Assembly (NCBI GenBank): GCA_001599595.1
Contig: BCHH01000004.1
Coordinates: 813,905-877,904, forward strand
Reading direction: 5' to 3'
Length of the DNA stretch: 64,000 bases
From: Beverwykella pulmonaria
Taxonomy: Eukaryota; Ascomycota; Dothideomycetes; Pleosporales; Melanommataceae
The position numbers and the translations under genes were made by a program. Of the stretch, positions 1 through 10,558 are shown piece after piece. Numbering within the stretch: the stretch's first letter is position 1; each line of letters begins with the position of its first letter. The notes below the pieces were generated by a model. That model ran no database searches, was not told where the DNA came from, and was given only the letters and a program-made list of their open reading frames with translations.

Positions 1-609
1 GTTGCTTTTCGTCGTCACTGCATTTCTCAAGGTCGCTTCCCCTGTAATATACACATTGTTTATGGATACATGCCAGGAGATGCCTCGGTGTGGAGAACCA
101 GCAGTATAGCAATACAATTGTCATCCTCTTCAGCCTACGGCCGACTTCGGACCCTTGTTCCCGCGATCTACAGCACCTTACTTTATTTTCCTTCTGCGAC
201 TATTTGCGACTTACCGATGGCGTCATACTAGCGCTCGCCAATCACGGGTCGATCTTAGCTTCAGGGGACGACATGGCGTGAGATTTGACCAACACAACTT
301 CACAACACCGTCTGCAAACGCCTAAACAGAACGCGCTGTACATTATGCAATTGTTAGCGAAGTGTTGCTATCTACGCGGAGAAATACTTTCTTTTAGTCG
401 ATTTTTTTTTTCAACGGAGCATGTGCTACCGAGATGGCGTATTCGGCACACAACGTCGGTTCGAGAGCTGAAAGCCAGTGTTGAGCTGTAATTAAACCTC
501 GTGGCTCTTGCCGAAGGTTTAAGAAAGAGCCGGACCTGGACCTTTTCCCCGGTCGTTGGCTTTTTGCAAAGTTAATTGTCAACTCTTTTTCCTCTTTCTT
601 CCCCGCTCA
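1..609. other. intergenic, upstream of first gene
   Basis: No convincing coding sequence is seen. A pyrimidine-rich tract at about 579-605, directly before the ATG at 610, is the kind of CT-rich leader common in filamentous fungal promoters and supports that start. A T-run lies at about 401-411. Confidence 0.5.
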
Positions 610-2235
610 ATGTATTCTGAAAATCACAAATACCCCCCCGTTTCAATGAAGTCCTTAATCTTAGTGTCCACCTACCCGCCTCTCCAAACAAGTTTCTACC
701 AGTCTTCTAATAATACGCTGGACAAACGAGATCCGAGCACCACAGTGGAGGAGGTTCAAGCAGACCCCGAAGAATCTGAAGCATTGGCGCGTAGCACAAG
801 CATCACCCTAGACCCACCACCCCACCCCGTCTCATCCATACAAATACCAATTAGGAGCATTATGCGTAGCCCCTCTTCTCTCACAAAGAAAGGGAGCACC
901 GTCTCCTTTTCGACCACGATTTTAGAAGTCTCGCCTCCGCCCTCGGAAACCACCTTTCACCACCAGTCTTCCTCAGCCGTTTCGAAAATCAAGTTGCCAG
1001 AGGACACAACAGCCAAAATGGACACACAGACCAGCTCAGATGCTAAGACCGCCAAGCGCCAGGCGAAAAGACTCTCAAAGAGGTTCTCCGCACCGGTCCA
1101 GCTGAAGAAGGAAATGGATGAAAAGCGCTTATCCGTGACATCCACTTTCTCGTTTACGCCATTTCACAGGAGCTCCTCTGTCCTCGTCTCCAGCACATCT
1201 CCATCTCCACCTCCCCCATCATCAAACCCACCATCACAGTTCCCCTCCCGCACACCTTCACAATCCCAACCCTCCACCGTATCCTCTCCTTCCCCCCGCC
1301 TCCCCCCACGACCACCCCCCATCTATGACCCGCTCCAGAATTATATCCCCTGCCTTACCCCCGGATGCCGCACGCACTACCTCCTACCGCTCCTCGGACC
1401 AACTTTCTACACACCCCAAGTCCCATACGGGCTCTCCCGCACCCAGGGTCTCTGCCCCTCGCATGCAAGAAAAGACCTCCAAGCCGCGACTCTGCATTGC
1501 AAAAAAGAATACGAGTTCATGCGACAAAACGCCGGACGCCGGACTCTCGGCCTCATAGCCGCTGAATTCGACGCCTGGTTGTGCACGGTGCGCGACGAAC
1601 GCGAGAAGCAGAGTCAGGCCAACGAGCGCGATCTCCGGCTCAGAATTCTCGGTCCGCAATCTCTCCCCAAGGGGCTGAAAGAGAGCGAAGAGAAGTTCAA
1701 CTGGAGATATGCGCCCCGCCCCTGCACGTCCAAGATGTGCGTCGCCCCGTCACAAAATTCAACCAACTGCTATTATGCGATATACGACCAGCGGTACTAT
1801 CTCTGGTACCACACGCCAAGGAAGTCTGGATTGCGCATCCAGCGCTCTCTGTGTCCGCCTTGCGCGCGGAAAGACATTGATGCCGCGGAGCGCGATATCG
1901 CGCTCAAGTGGAACGAGATGCATCCGCATCAGTGGCGGGAGTGGTTGGAGAGAGTGAAGAAGGAACGTGCGGCTGAAGGCGGGTTCTGGGAACAAGCGCA
2001 GGAGAAGAGGGTTAGGGAGCGTGTGGAGGGGAAGAATGGGGGTAGAAAAGTGGGAGGGGTGGTGGTAGAGAAGATAGAGGGAGAGAAGAAGAAGGATGGG
2101 GATAAGAAGAAGGAAGGGGAGAAGAAGAGGGAAGGGGAGAAGAAGAAGGAAGGGGAGAAGAAGAAGGAAGGGGAGAAGAAGAAGGAAGAGGAGAACAAAG
2201 AAGAGACGAAGAAGAACTTGTGTGTGGTTATGTGA
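610..2235 (+). CDS. hypothetical protein with two Cys-rich modules, Lys/Glu repeat tail and CaaX end
   Basis: Single-exon gene, 541 aa from the ATG at 610. I do not recognise the family. The N-terminal 230 residues are Ser/Pro-rich and look disordered. Two related modules follow: C248-x4-C253 ... C282-x2-H285, and C372-x4-C377 ... C415-x2-C418. Both end in a similar LCP-x-(H/C)-ARKD signature, so they look like an internal duplication and could each bind a metal; that is inference. Residues about 486-532 are a charged GEKKKE hexapeptide repeat encoded by an 18-nt unit at about 2083-2190. The last four residues, CVVM, form a CaaX box, known as a farnesylation signal in other proteins. With the basic tail this suggests membrane anchoring. 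The open frame also runs 54 nt upstream of the ATG but without another ATG. Confidence 0.75.
   Translation: MYSENHKYPPVSMKSLILVSTYPPLQTSFYQSSNNTLDKRDPSTTVEEVQADPEESEALARSTSITLDPPPHPVSSIQIPIRSIMRSPSSLTKKGSTVSFSTTILEVSPPPSETTFHHQSSSAVSKIKLPEDTTAKMDTQTSSDAKTAKRQAKRLSKRFSAPVQLKKEMDEKRLSVTSTFSFTPFHRSSSVLVSSTSPSPPPPSSNPPSQFPSRTPSQSQPSTVSSPSPRLPPRPPPIYDPLQNYIPCLTPGCRTHYLLPLLGPTFYTPQVPYGLSRTQGLCPSHARKDLQAATLHCKKEYEFMRQNAGRRTLGLIAAEFDAWLCTVRDEREKQSQANERDLRLRILGPQSLPKGLKESEEKFNWRYAPRPCTSKMCVAPSQNSTNCYYAIYDQRYYLWYHTPRKSGLRIQRSLCPPCARKDIDAAERDIALKWNEMHPHQWREWLERVKKERAAEGGFWEQAQEKRVRERVEGKNGGRKVGGVVVEKIEGEKKKDGDKKKEGEKKREGEKKKEGEKKKEGEKKKEEENKEETKKNLCVVM
2083..2190 (+). repeat. 18-nt coding tandem repeat (GEKKKE)
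   Basis: About five near-identical copies of an 18-nt unit, purine-only on the + strand, lie inside the upstream hypothetical gene. Codon-level slippage would change copy number without breaking the frame. Confidence 0.8.
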
Positions 2236-3479
2236 TGGGTTGGCATGGGGTTGGCATGGGTTGGCGTTGGGTTGGTGTTGATAGGCGTTCAACTAATAAC
2301 GGCCTTCTAATGTTCGGCTGTCATAAATTGGTAATGAATGTTGGCGAGACTTAAAAGTGCTTCTATAAATGCAGTAACGTAATGAAACCTGGGTCAGTCT
2401 CCAAAAAGGCATCCACCTGTGTGCATCAGCCGTTGAGTGAATCGGGAACCCAAGGCAATTAACCGTCATTCTATAAAAAGGATTCTAGCTATAGCAACAT
2501 AGGATAAATTTGCCCGACTCTAGATTGATGATGCATCCATTTACAGTAGTCGTAGTATCAAGCCCACGTCGCCATGAACATACACCTAACGTCTCTAGAG
2601 TAGAGCACATGAGAGAATTCATAGATCCTGGAGAAAAGCTAGACAGTCAAGTTTTCCAGTCGGGCTACTGAAATCTCATGTCAAGTTTCCAATCGTAGCA
2701 TGGAGATGTGCCACCATGGAAGCGCGATCCTAAAGGTCCTGTTCTTTGTGACATTGCGCATGATACCTATTCCACCGTACCAAATTAATTGACAAGAAAG
2801 ACCGTTTATTCGTACTGGTAGATTCTCAAAGCTTTCGGTGGACGCGTGACCGATCCTGACCGAGAATTATGCATCAACATCTACGTCGATGGGAGGGTCA
2901 TCCAGGTCGATGTCCTCTTCAGTATCGAAAACTCGTCTTCGTCGTCCATGTCGAAGTTGCTGCGATCGCGATCCTAGTGGCGGTTTTCTTTGTCGATGTG
3001 TCTGCTCCGGGATCGATCGAGGTTGCTGCATGTCCGTTGACGCTGGCTGGCCGTGGGAGAAGAGACGAGGAGCCTGAGGAAGGAAGCACCTGTTACTCAA
3101 GAAGGAAACCATAAGGCTGGGTTGGTAGAGTGCGATGAAGTGAAGTGAAGAAACTCGACACCACGCCGGACTGAACGCGTTACAAATGAAGGAGCGAAGA
3201 AATTTTGGAGCACACATGGAAGCTGATAACGTTGCAGACTTCTTAGATAAAATAATAGACAGGCAGGATAGCAGGACCAAACGAAAAGAACCGCTCAACA
3301 AGCCTAGGGTATAAGCTGGGGAATCAAAATTCGCATCCCGTAATTCCACCCAACCTCTTGGACGCCTCCTGCCATGCATGTAATTATCAAACCCCCGAGA
3401 CCATAAGCACCAGACCGTATCCATCCCAACTTCCACCTAAAATGCACACACTCACGACAAGTAAACGGGTATAGCTCGC
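2236..3479. other. intergenic stretch with a possible 3' exon on the minus strand
   Basis: Four copies of GGGTTGG occur at about 2237-2275 just past the stop codon of the preceding gene. At about 2869-3075 on the minus strand there is coding-like sequence ending in an acidic tail (EEDIDLDDPPIDVDVDA) after a CCTCAG acceptor-like site. It could be a terminal exon of the minus-strand gene at 3480-4694 or chance. No homology is recognised and no other gene is seen. Confidence 0.3.
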
Positions 3480-4694
3480 CTACGATACCTCCTTCTCTTT
3501 GCCCTTGCCCTCACCTTCAGTGGACGCAGGACCCGCAAGGGGCTCGCCGTCGTCTCCGGCGTTACTGCCCTCACCCGTCTCCTTCCACTCGGAGCTTCTT
3601 CGGCTCACTCTTCCAGGACCCGTTGGATCTCTTGGGCTAGCCAATGGGCTCGTGGCAGTGGCGCCGATGCTACCGGTGATGCTGTCTGTTCGGCCATGGC
3701 CCAAAAGTCCACTGCGGATGCTCACTCCATCGGCATTCTGCTGCTTATTGGCATAGTAGCTGCTGCGCTCGCCGCTGAGTGCAGGGGCGGCGACGCCGGA
3801 TGACGAGTAGATACTGGCGCGTTCTGCATTTGCGAAGGCACCGATTCCGGTCCTGTTTTGGGGACTATAAATGGCATCGGTGTTGTTGGAAAGAACACTG
3901 AGCGGGAGAGACTCTCGGCTCCCGCCCCATACTGACGATGGGGCCAAGGCACGGACAGATGCGTTGGTGTCGAGCGAGTTTCGGCGGCGACGCTTCGACG
4001 ATGAGGCAAGGGTCAGAATGGAGGCGTCGTCCGTGAGCATGTTGTTCGCTGTGGCCGCTTGATACGAGTTGGGATGCGGCTGGAGGGATAGATGCGGCGG
4101 GATAGCGGAGGGGGGTGGAGAGGTGGTAGGGAATTGATGCGAGAAATGCACCGGCGGGCCATTGGCAGGCTGAGGATTGTGCCCGGGGCCAACGGCCAAC
4201 ACATGCGACGGGGCGGTCGATTGAATCGTCGTAAGGGTGGTGGTGAGGGAGCGATCCGAGTGGTTTGGCGATGAAAATGTGCTTCCGCCGCCTATTGTGG
4301 TGCTGTTGCGTGTCTCTGCCTTGGACCTTCCTGAATGAATGGTCTCGGGATTGGTCGCGACCGTGGGCGCAGTGGACTTTGTGCTTTTCGCCGGGGCACG
4401 CTGTTGGCTCGAGTGGCCTTCCTCCGCCGATGTAAAACTGCTGGTCGAGCGAGGGCTGACCGGGCTGGAGAAGGAGAGGGCCTCGTTGCCGGAGGTGCCG
4501 GCGAAGTGGCCGGACTGTGGATAGGGATTGTTCTTCGCTGCACCCTTCTTCGGTTTTGCCTGCGAGGCGGCCTGGCTCTTCTTTCCCGCGGGATTGGGGG
4601 ACGCATCCGAGGCGGTATTGGAGGATTTGAGGTTCGCGAGGCGCTTCATCCACCCCGTGAAGGGCCGCTTGCGGGTGTGCCGGTCTTTGGCCAT
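3480..4694 (-). CDS. conserved fungal hypothetical protein, Ser/Thr/Pro-rich
   Basis: 404 aa if a single exon, starting at the ATG at 4694; the open frame extends four codons further upstream but without an ATG. The first residues (MAKDRHTRKRPFTGWMKRL) are basic and look like a conserved N-terminal motif. The remainder is low-complexity Ser/Thr/Pro/Gly sequence, predicted disordered, with SRRSSEW near the C-terminus. I cannot assign a function. The stop at 3480 follows directly on a GTATCG that could act as a donor, so a further 3' exon is possible. It is divergent from MLH3 with about 690 bp between the starts. Confidence 0.6.
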   Translation of the reverse strand: MAKDRHTRKRPFTGWMKRLANLKSSNTASDASPNPAGKKSQAASQAKPKKGAAKNNPYPQSGHFAGTSGNEALSFSSPVSPRSTSSFTSAEEGHSSQQRAPAKSTKSTAPTVATNPETIHSGRSKAETRNSTTIGGGSTFSSPNHSDRSLTTTLTTIQSTAPSHVLAVGPGHNPQPANGPPVHFSHQFPTTSPPPSAIPPHLSLQPHPNSYQAATANNMLTDDASILTLASSSKRRRRNSLDTNASVRALAPSSVWGGSRESLPLSVLSNNTDAIYSPQNRTGIGAFANAERASIYSSSGVAAPALSGERSSYYANKQQNADGVSIRSGLLGHGRTDSITGSIGATATSPLASPRDPTGPGRVSRRSSEWKETGEGSNAGDDGEPLAGPASTEGEGKGKEKEVS

Positions 4695-5385
4695 CTGGGT
4701 TAGCAAGTTGCGTAGGTAGAGGTGGAGAGAGCGAGGAAGAATCCAAGGAGCCTCAAGTGAATGGTGCTCGCCAGTAATTGGGCCGGGAGTTAGAGGGCGT
4801 TGAGTGACATACCATGTGGCCTGGCGGCGGCTTCGGCGGTGGCCATTCCGTGCCTTTGTTCAACGCTAGGGGGGGCGCTCAATGACAGCGCGGAGAAGCA
4901 CTTCGTCTCTTGCTTGCTGTCAGTCGGTGGCGGACTTGTGCGGGTAATTCAGCAGGCCGGGGAGGCTCCACGTGTGATATATTGGTGGGTGACGAGGCTG
5001 CCGGGCCTTGACAGGACCGCAGGCGCAAACAAAGGAGCAGCTGAGCAAGGAGGCGGTGCGGTGCGTCTGCGCGCGGCGGCGGTCAAGAGCGGGCTTGGGT
5101 GGGAGGGAGCTGAGAGCCGGCAGCGAAGGGGTTTCGCGGGCGGGCTCGAATGTTTGATGTTGAGGATTCGAAGGTTGCGGGAGGAGGCCTCGCGAGACGG
5201 CTACGCTGCTTTGGGACGCAATCCAGGGTCCTGCCGGGCCGTGCAGGCGCCAAGGCCATGATGCGACGCCGCGAATTGTTCGCCCCCAAGCCACCGCAGA
5301 TCGTCGCCTCGTATCGCTCAACACCAGCGTCCGCACTCATGGCACGCTATACGAAGCCGCCTGCCCCAACGTCGACGAGGCACGC
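4695..5385. other. divergent promoter region (hypothetical gene / MLH3)
   Basis: A GC-rich stretch between two divergent starts. Open frames on both strands here are probably GC-driven and match nothing recognisable. Confidence 0.4.
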
Positions 5386-8160
5386 ATGGCCGGCACCCGC
5401 GAGCGATGCATCCTGCCTCTCCCACCGGACGTCGTAGCCCAGATCAAGTCCTCGACGGCGATTGTTTCCCTCACCGGCGTGGTCCTGGAGCTGCTGAAGA
5501 ACGCCCTCGACGCAGGCGCTACCAAGATCGAAGCCACGATCGACTTTGGGCGTGGCGGATGCTCGGTCGAAGACGATGGCCGTGGGATAGCACCCTTCGA
5601 GTTTAGGGAAGAGGGGGGGCTGGGGAAGCTCTACTGTTGGTTCTCGTGCTGCTCGTGGCCGATCGTGCGTGCGTGTGTACTGACCGTTTCAGGCACCTCC
5701 AAGTACCCATTTCCTGAATCCTGCCTCGGCCGCAATGGAACCTTTCTGGCGTCTCTCGCCGCCATGTCTCTTCTGACCATCACATCCCACCACCACGAGC
5801 ATCGGTCCTGCAATTCCATAACGTTCCACCACGCTAAAACGGTGGAAAGACAGCTGCCCGCGCCGCCACAGCTCGAGCCCAGTCATGAGAAGCATGGCAC
5901 CCGGGTTACAGTACGGAATCTGTTTGGAAACCTACCCGTGCGGGTCAAGCAGCGAACCGTGGTAGTGGAGCAGAAGGCGAAACACGATCGATTGTGGGAC
6001 ACACTCAAGAGAGAGGCCACTGGTCTCATGCTCAGCTGGCGGGGACCAGTGTTGCTGAAAGTCCGAGATGCAGACAACAAAACCGCTTTCCAAATGAATG
6101 GACAGAAAACACCCACTTCAACCAGACTCGATACGAAGACTGCTGGCAAAGAACGCTCGCGCGAGCTTCAATTCATTCTCAACACACTGACGCAAGCCAA
6201 CTACATATCAATCAACGAATGGCATGCCTGGGTCCCTGCGTCTGCGTCTACCTCCAATATTTCCATCAAGGGCGCCATTTCTCTCGACCCAGCTCCCACC
6301 AAGCGTGTACAGTTCATTTCGTTGGACATCCGGCCCCTGTCACCTGACGCCGGTCACAATGAGTTGTACGACGAGGTCAATCACATCTTTTCTCTCTCTA
6401 GCTTTGGGACTGTCGAAGACGATGCACACATGGATAAAACCGAGAAAGTCCGTCGACAACATGACGGGCGGTTCAAGAGTGACGGGCATACGAGTCGGCA
6501 ATGGAAAGGCCGTAAAGGTGTCGACAGATTTCCCATGTTTCATCTCCGCATATCGTTGAAAGACGGTCGTAGACCCAAAGGGTCTGAGGACCGACTTCTT
6601 GATAACGAAACAAACCTGCAGGCAGTAATAGAGGTGCTGAATGCCATGATCACGCAGTGGCTTTCTGTGCACCATTTCAGCCCTCGAAAACTGATTACCA
6701 GACAAGAGCGACCGAACACTGCGTCATCCTCTAATTCTACAAGCGGAACTGAGGAACAGGAAAATGCGTCTAGGAGTCCACAATCTAACAAACGAACCGC
6801 AGACTATGGAGCTCTCGGATTACGCCCTTCGAGACTACATTCTCCAATGCCAGAGAACCGCAAAAGGAAGAGGTCGATGTTAACACAACCGGGAACAACA
6901 TCTAAGAGGACGGAGCGGCAGTCTTTTATTAGTTGGTCTAGAATTAAAACCAGCAAAGCTGCCTTCTATGACAATGTGAGGAACTCGGGGAAACAAGTTG
7001 CACAAAAGGTTACAGAAGACCCTCCCTCAACAACTCCTGGGGAATGGAGCGAGTGTATCCCAAAATTGAAAGGTGTTCCCACATTCGATACCGAAACTAT
7101 CTTGCCAGGAGCCTTGAATACCTCTAGTGTTGCAGGACCTCCATGTCATGAGCTAGAAGAACACCAAATAGATACGGAGCATCACAAACACTCCAGCCAT
7201 ATTAGTGGCTGCTCAAGACTGGACATGGAAGAGGCGTTTAACGAATCATCCTTGCCTAGTGCCAACAAGCTCTCAAAAGCAGGTCTTCGGAGCGCTCAAG
7301 TGATTGCGCAGCTGGACAAGAAGTTCATCCTTGTCAAGATGTCGCGCTCTTCAGACTTGACTCCAACCCGCGATGAACTGGCTGAAGTGCTCGTCATTAT
7401 AGATCAGCACGCAGCAGACGAACGCATTCGAGTTGAAGAGCTCTTCGCCGGACTCTGCGCCCCGTTGTCAACCGAGCACAGTCACTCTCACTATCGCTCA
7501 AAGCTTGGTCACAAGTCGTGTGTTTCATTCACTATTCTCGAGAAACCGTTGCACTTCAACATCTCCTCGCAAGAACAGAGTCTCTTTACAACTCACGCCG
7601 CAAGATTTGGAGCCTGGGGCTTCCTATATGATCTTTCCGCGACCGCAAAGTCCAGTAATAAAAAAAGATTACAACCAACCTTAGCGGTCACCACTCTCCC
7701 TCCGAGTATAGCCGAGCGTTGCAAAGCGGATCCTCAGCTGCTCATCTCGTTTCTCCGCTCGACGATCTGGAAGTACGCCGAAGATCCGCATCTCCCTTCC
7801 CCTCTCGAGGATCCACCACCACCATCGCAGCCAGGAAACGAAGAGTCCCCATTATGGCTAAGACGACTGGCTAACTGCCCCCAAGGACTTGTCGATTTAA
7901 TCAATTCTCGCGCTTGTCGCTCGGCAATCATGTTTAATGACGAGTTGAAAATGGAGCAGTGCAAGGAACTAGTTGAGAAGTTGTCGAGGTGCGTGTTCCC
8001 GTTCATGTGCGCGCATGGGCGGCCGAGTATGGTGCCTTTGGTCAATCTAGGTCACGCCGGAGGGAATGAAGGCTCGGGCTTGGGATTTGGTCTAGGTGGA
8101 TCTGAATTGGACGAGAACAAGTGTTTCGTGGACGCCTGGAAGCAATGGAAGAAGCAGTGA
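5386..8160 (+). CDS. MLH3: DNA mismatch repair protein MLH3 (MutL family)
   Basis: MutL homologue of the endonuclease type. The N-terminal GHKL ATPase shows ELLKN (about 35-39) and DDGRG (63-67), then a HGTRVTVRNLF motif. The C-terminal domain has the metal-binding endonuclease motif DQHA-x2-E-x4-E (near residue 654 after splicing) and, near 856, CAHGRPS, with ACRSAI before it. MLH3 pairs with MLH1 and nicks DNA in mismatch repair and meiotic crossing-over; that is family knowledge. The open frame reads straight through, but 5636-5692 (57 nt) has a GTTGGT donor, a TACTGAC branch and a CAG acceptor, and it interrupts the conserved GLGKLY...TSKY stretch. It is therefore an intron and the protein is 905 aa. 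PMS1/PMS2 is less likely, because the linker and C-terminus fit MLH3 better. Confidence 0.88.
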   Translation: MAGTRERCILPLPPDVVAQIKSSTAIVSLTGVVLELLKNALDAGATKIEATIDFGRGGCSVEDDGRGIAPFEFREEGGLGKLYCWFSCCSWPIVRACVLTVSGTSKYPFPESCLGRNGTFLASLAAMSLLTITSHHHEHRSCNSITFHHAKTVERQLPAPPQLEPSHEKHGTRVTVRNLFGNLPVRVKQRTVVVEQKAKHDRLWDTLKREATGLMLSWRGPVLLKVRDADNKTAFQMNGQKTPTSTRLDTKTAGKERSRELQFILNTLTQANYISINEWHAWVPASASTSNISIKGAISLDPAPTKRVQFISLDIRPLSPDAGHNELYDEVNHIFSLSSFGTVEDDAHMDKTEKVRRQHDGRFKSDGHTSRQWKGRKGVDRFPMFHLRISLKDGRRPKGSEDRLLDNETNLQAVIEVLNAMITQWLSVHHFSPRKLITRQERPNTASSSNSTSGTEEQENASRSPQSNKRTADYGALGLRPSRLHSPMPENRKRKRSMLTQPGTTSKRTERQSFISWSRIKTSKAAFYDNVRNSGKQVAQKVTEDPPSTTPGEWSECIPKLKGVPTFDTETILPGALNTSSVAGPPCHELEEHQIDTEHHKHSSHISGCSRLDMEEAFNESSLPSANKLSKAGLRSAQVIAQLDKKFILVKMSRSSDLTPTRDELAEVLVIIDQHAADERIRVEELFAGLCAPLSTEHSHSHYRSKLGHKSCVSFTILEKPLHFNISSQEQSLFTTHAARFGAWGFLYDLSATAKSSNKKRLQPTLAVTTLPPSIAERCKADPQLLISFLRSTIWKYAEDPHLPSPLEDPPPPSQPGNEESPLWLRRLANCPQGLVDLINSRACRSAIMFNDELKMEQCKELVEKLSRCVFPFMCAHGRPSMVPLVNLGHAGGNEGSGLGFGLGGSELDENKCFVDAWKQWKKQ

Positions 8161-9065
8161 TGCAGAGTGAGGTCCTTGATATCAGGTGTGTGTAGTGTTT
8201 TGGTCGTAGGATACCTTTGTCGTGATACGCATTCAAGCGATTAGATACCAATTTTGATATGCATTTTCGATATCTTTCGACACCTACCAAAATCTCCCCC
8301 TGGACCCCACCCTAAAATATTCCCAAAATTCCAAGTCGCGTCAAGAAAAAGTATATTGCTGACGCGATATATGTTTGGGCGTCATGAGACCCGGAATAGC
8401 CACTTATAAAAAGGCAGCCAGGTCAATTAAACGCTCAATTCAATCTTGGAACATTCTAAGAGGGCCTATAGCGAAGTTGGTGATTTCGTATAAGCGTGAC
8501 AAATTGGTTCCGAGCGTCACGACAAAACAAAAGAATGAGGTTGCAGAAATCTAGATAGGCACGCCATTTTCAATGAAAATTTCGTGGCTTGGGGTGTGAG
8601 GCTGGACGCGAAAAATGACATTCAGGTTTTGCGAGTGGGTGCCTGATGGCGGTTGTGGCTTTGCGTCTTGGGAGGTAGGTAATTTTATTGCCTAATGAGA
8701 GGGTAGGTTGCGAGGCGCAGTATCAGATGCGTATGGAGAGCCCCCAGCTGTTGTCATTGCATCCGGTGCTGCTTTAAGATGAAGCGACAACGAGTCGCGT
8801 TGAAAGAGTTGAGATTTCGACAAGTCGAGGCATGCAAGAAGGAGGATGAACGTTTTTCTGTGACGGCTCTCCGCTTGGAAATATGTGGGACTCACGTGTG
8901 CGCTAGCCAAAACTGTCTCGGCTAACCCCTTAATGGCTGACACGCTGCGCCTGTGCCTCCCGGACTTCATATCCTCAATCCCAACCCCATAAACAACCAT
9001 GTCCTCTCTCTGCTCGCGCCCCGCTTGCGACGACTGGACCACCTCCCCTCTTCTGCTCTAAACAA
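8161..9065. other. intergenic
   Basis: No gene recognised. An inverted pair of TCGCGTCA / TGACGCGA octamers (8336-8343 and 8360-8367, 16-nt spacer) may be a hairpin or a paired bZIP-type site. Confidence 0.4.
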
Positions 9066-9860
9066 ATGGAAATGTTACGCCTATGCCGCCTGCCCTTCCG
9101 GCGCCGCGCCCGTCGGAGCCGCATCATCACCATGCTCGTCCTTCTAATTGTCTTCTGCGCGCTTCTAACACCGTTCTACATCATCTACAAGCCGCCCTTC
9201 GTTCTAATAAAGTACTTCCAAAAGCGCTGGCCGGACGTGCTCTGGCACATCGCTACGTCAGACAAAATTGTTGCACTGACCATCGACGACGGGCCGTCAG
9301 AGTACACATCTCAAATCCTGGATATTCTCCAGGAAAACGATGCCACGGCCACCTTCTTCGTCATTGGCTCTCAAGTTGCGGGGAAAGAGGAGGTTCTGCA
9401 AGATTTAGTGAGAAATGGGAATGAGCTAGGCAACCACGCTATGTACGACGAGCCCTCGCTCTCCCTCTCAGACGCAGACCTCATCCACCAAATCGAGGCT
9501 GTGGAGTCCATGATTGACAACGTCTACGACGCCGCGCACGTCGAGTACCCTCCGCGGTATTTCCGGCCCGGATCTGGAATATTCTCCTCTAGGATGCGCG
9601 AACGGCTAGATATGCTGAAGTACCGCATGGTGCTTGGCAATATCTATCCCCACGATGCGCAAATTAGCTACTGGAAAGTCAATGCGGCGCATATTTTGAG
9701 TATGCTGCAGCCGGGGGGTATCATTGTTTGCCATGATAGAAGGAGCTGGACGGTGCCGATGCTGAAGAAAGTGATTCCTGAGATTAAGAGAAGGGGGTAT
9801 CAGATTACGACTGTGACGGGGCTGGTGGATCAAGCGCCGAGGGGGAAGTCGAAACCTTGA
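9066..9860 (+). CDS. polysaccharide deacetylase (NodB domain), membrane-anchored
   Basis: 264 aa, no intron. An Arg-rich N-terminus (about 1-20) precedes a hydrophobic segment at about 22-42, predicting a type II membrane anchor with the catalytic domain in the lumen or outside. NodB motifs are present in order: TIDDGPS (motif 1, catalytic and metal Asp), GNHAMYD (motif 2, H-x3-D form), RYFRPGSG (motif 3) and IIVCHD (motif 5). The family (carbohydrate esterase 4) removes acetyl groups from chitin or related polymers. The substrate cannot be read from the sequence. The length is short, essentially one NodB domain, with no chitin-binding module. Confidence 0.85.
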   Translation: MEMLRLCRLPFRRRARRSRIITMLVLLIVFCALLTPFYIIYKPPFVLIKYFQKRWPDVLWHIATSDKIVALTIDDGPSEYTSQILDILQENDATATFFVIGSQVAGKEEVLQDLVRNGNELGNHAMYDEPSLSLSDADLIHQIEAVESMIDNVYDAAHVEYPPRYFRPGSGIFSSRMRERLDMLKYRMVLGNIYPHDAQISYWKVNAAHILSMLQPGGIIVCHDRRSWTVPMLKKVIPEIKRRGYQITTVTGLVDQAPRGKSKP

Positions 9861-10558
9861 GTTAAGTTGAGTCAATTGAACGATTCAATCCACGCCAGAG
9901 AGCCGGACTCCGGATTCGATATCACGTGTTCCGAACGCACGTGTCAGATCCTCGCGTCATTAAAGAAATAAAAACCAGGCTGTGCGGCACACGATTACCT
10001 GTCTAAACCTCGCAACTATCACCATATACGTCGAATAATGGCGACAACATAACAACCGAACGTGAAGAATGCTGCAAACCAAGGCAATCAACAAGCGCAC
10101 AACAACACCAACACAACCACCATCAAGCGAAAAGCAACAATAATACAACAGCCGAACAGCAGAAACAACATAACAGATCTCATAAGTTCCAAGACTGCAA
10201 TATATGTAACAATACCATAATGAAGCCTGCTCGTTGCACTGTTGAGGAAGGGGGGAGGGGAGGAGAGAAAAGGAAGAATGAGAGTCATTTTATCGTTTGT
10301 CATACTTTTCAATTATTTTTCGGTAAAGGATTCATTTCCCGGCGTTGGATATACAGGCCCTAGAAAGGCCCAAAAGCATTCACTCATTCGTTCGCTCAAC
10401 TGCAGGGTATAGTCCCACGCACAGAAGATACCCAATCATTTTTACCTTGCATTAGCCATCAATGTAGCATATCTCAATTTCAAGTTTCCACCTTTGTATG
10501 ATCGAATCCTCACCAGGACGCATTTCGTCCTCCCCTCCATGCCTCATCGGCCCAACCC
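9861..10558. other. intergenic, contains a C/A-rich low-complexity tract
   Basis: About 10030-10180 is strongly C/A-rich and T-poor on the + strand (CAACAA-type low complexity). No conserved coding sequence is seen. Confidence 0.4.

Noticed and set aside
1759..2292. Leu-rich open frame antisense to the repeat tail of the first gene
   Set aside because: It is the mirror of the purine-only Lys/Glu repeat and begins antisense to a well-supported coding frame.
2867..3436. 189-codon open frame on the minus strand as a gene
   Set aside because: Most of it has no protein-like pattern; only the last 70 codons look coding, so it is at best a terminal exon.
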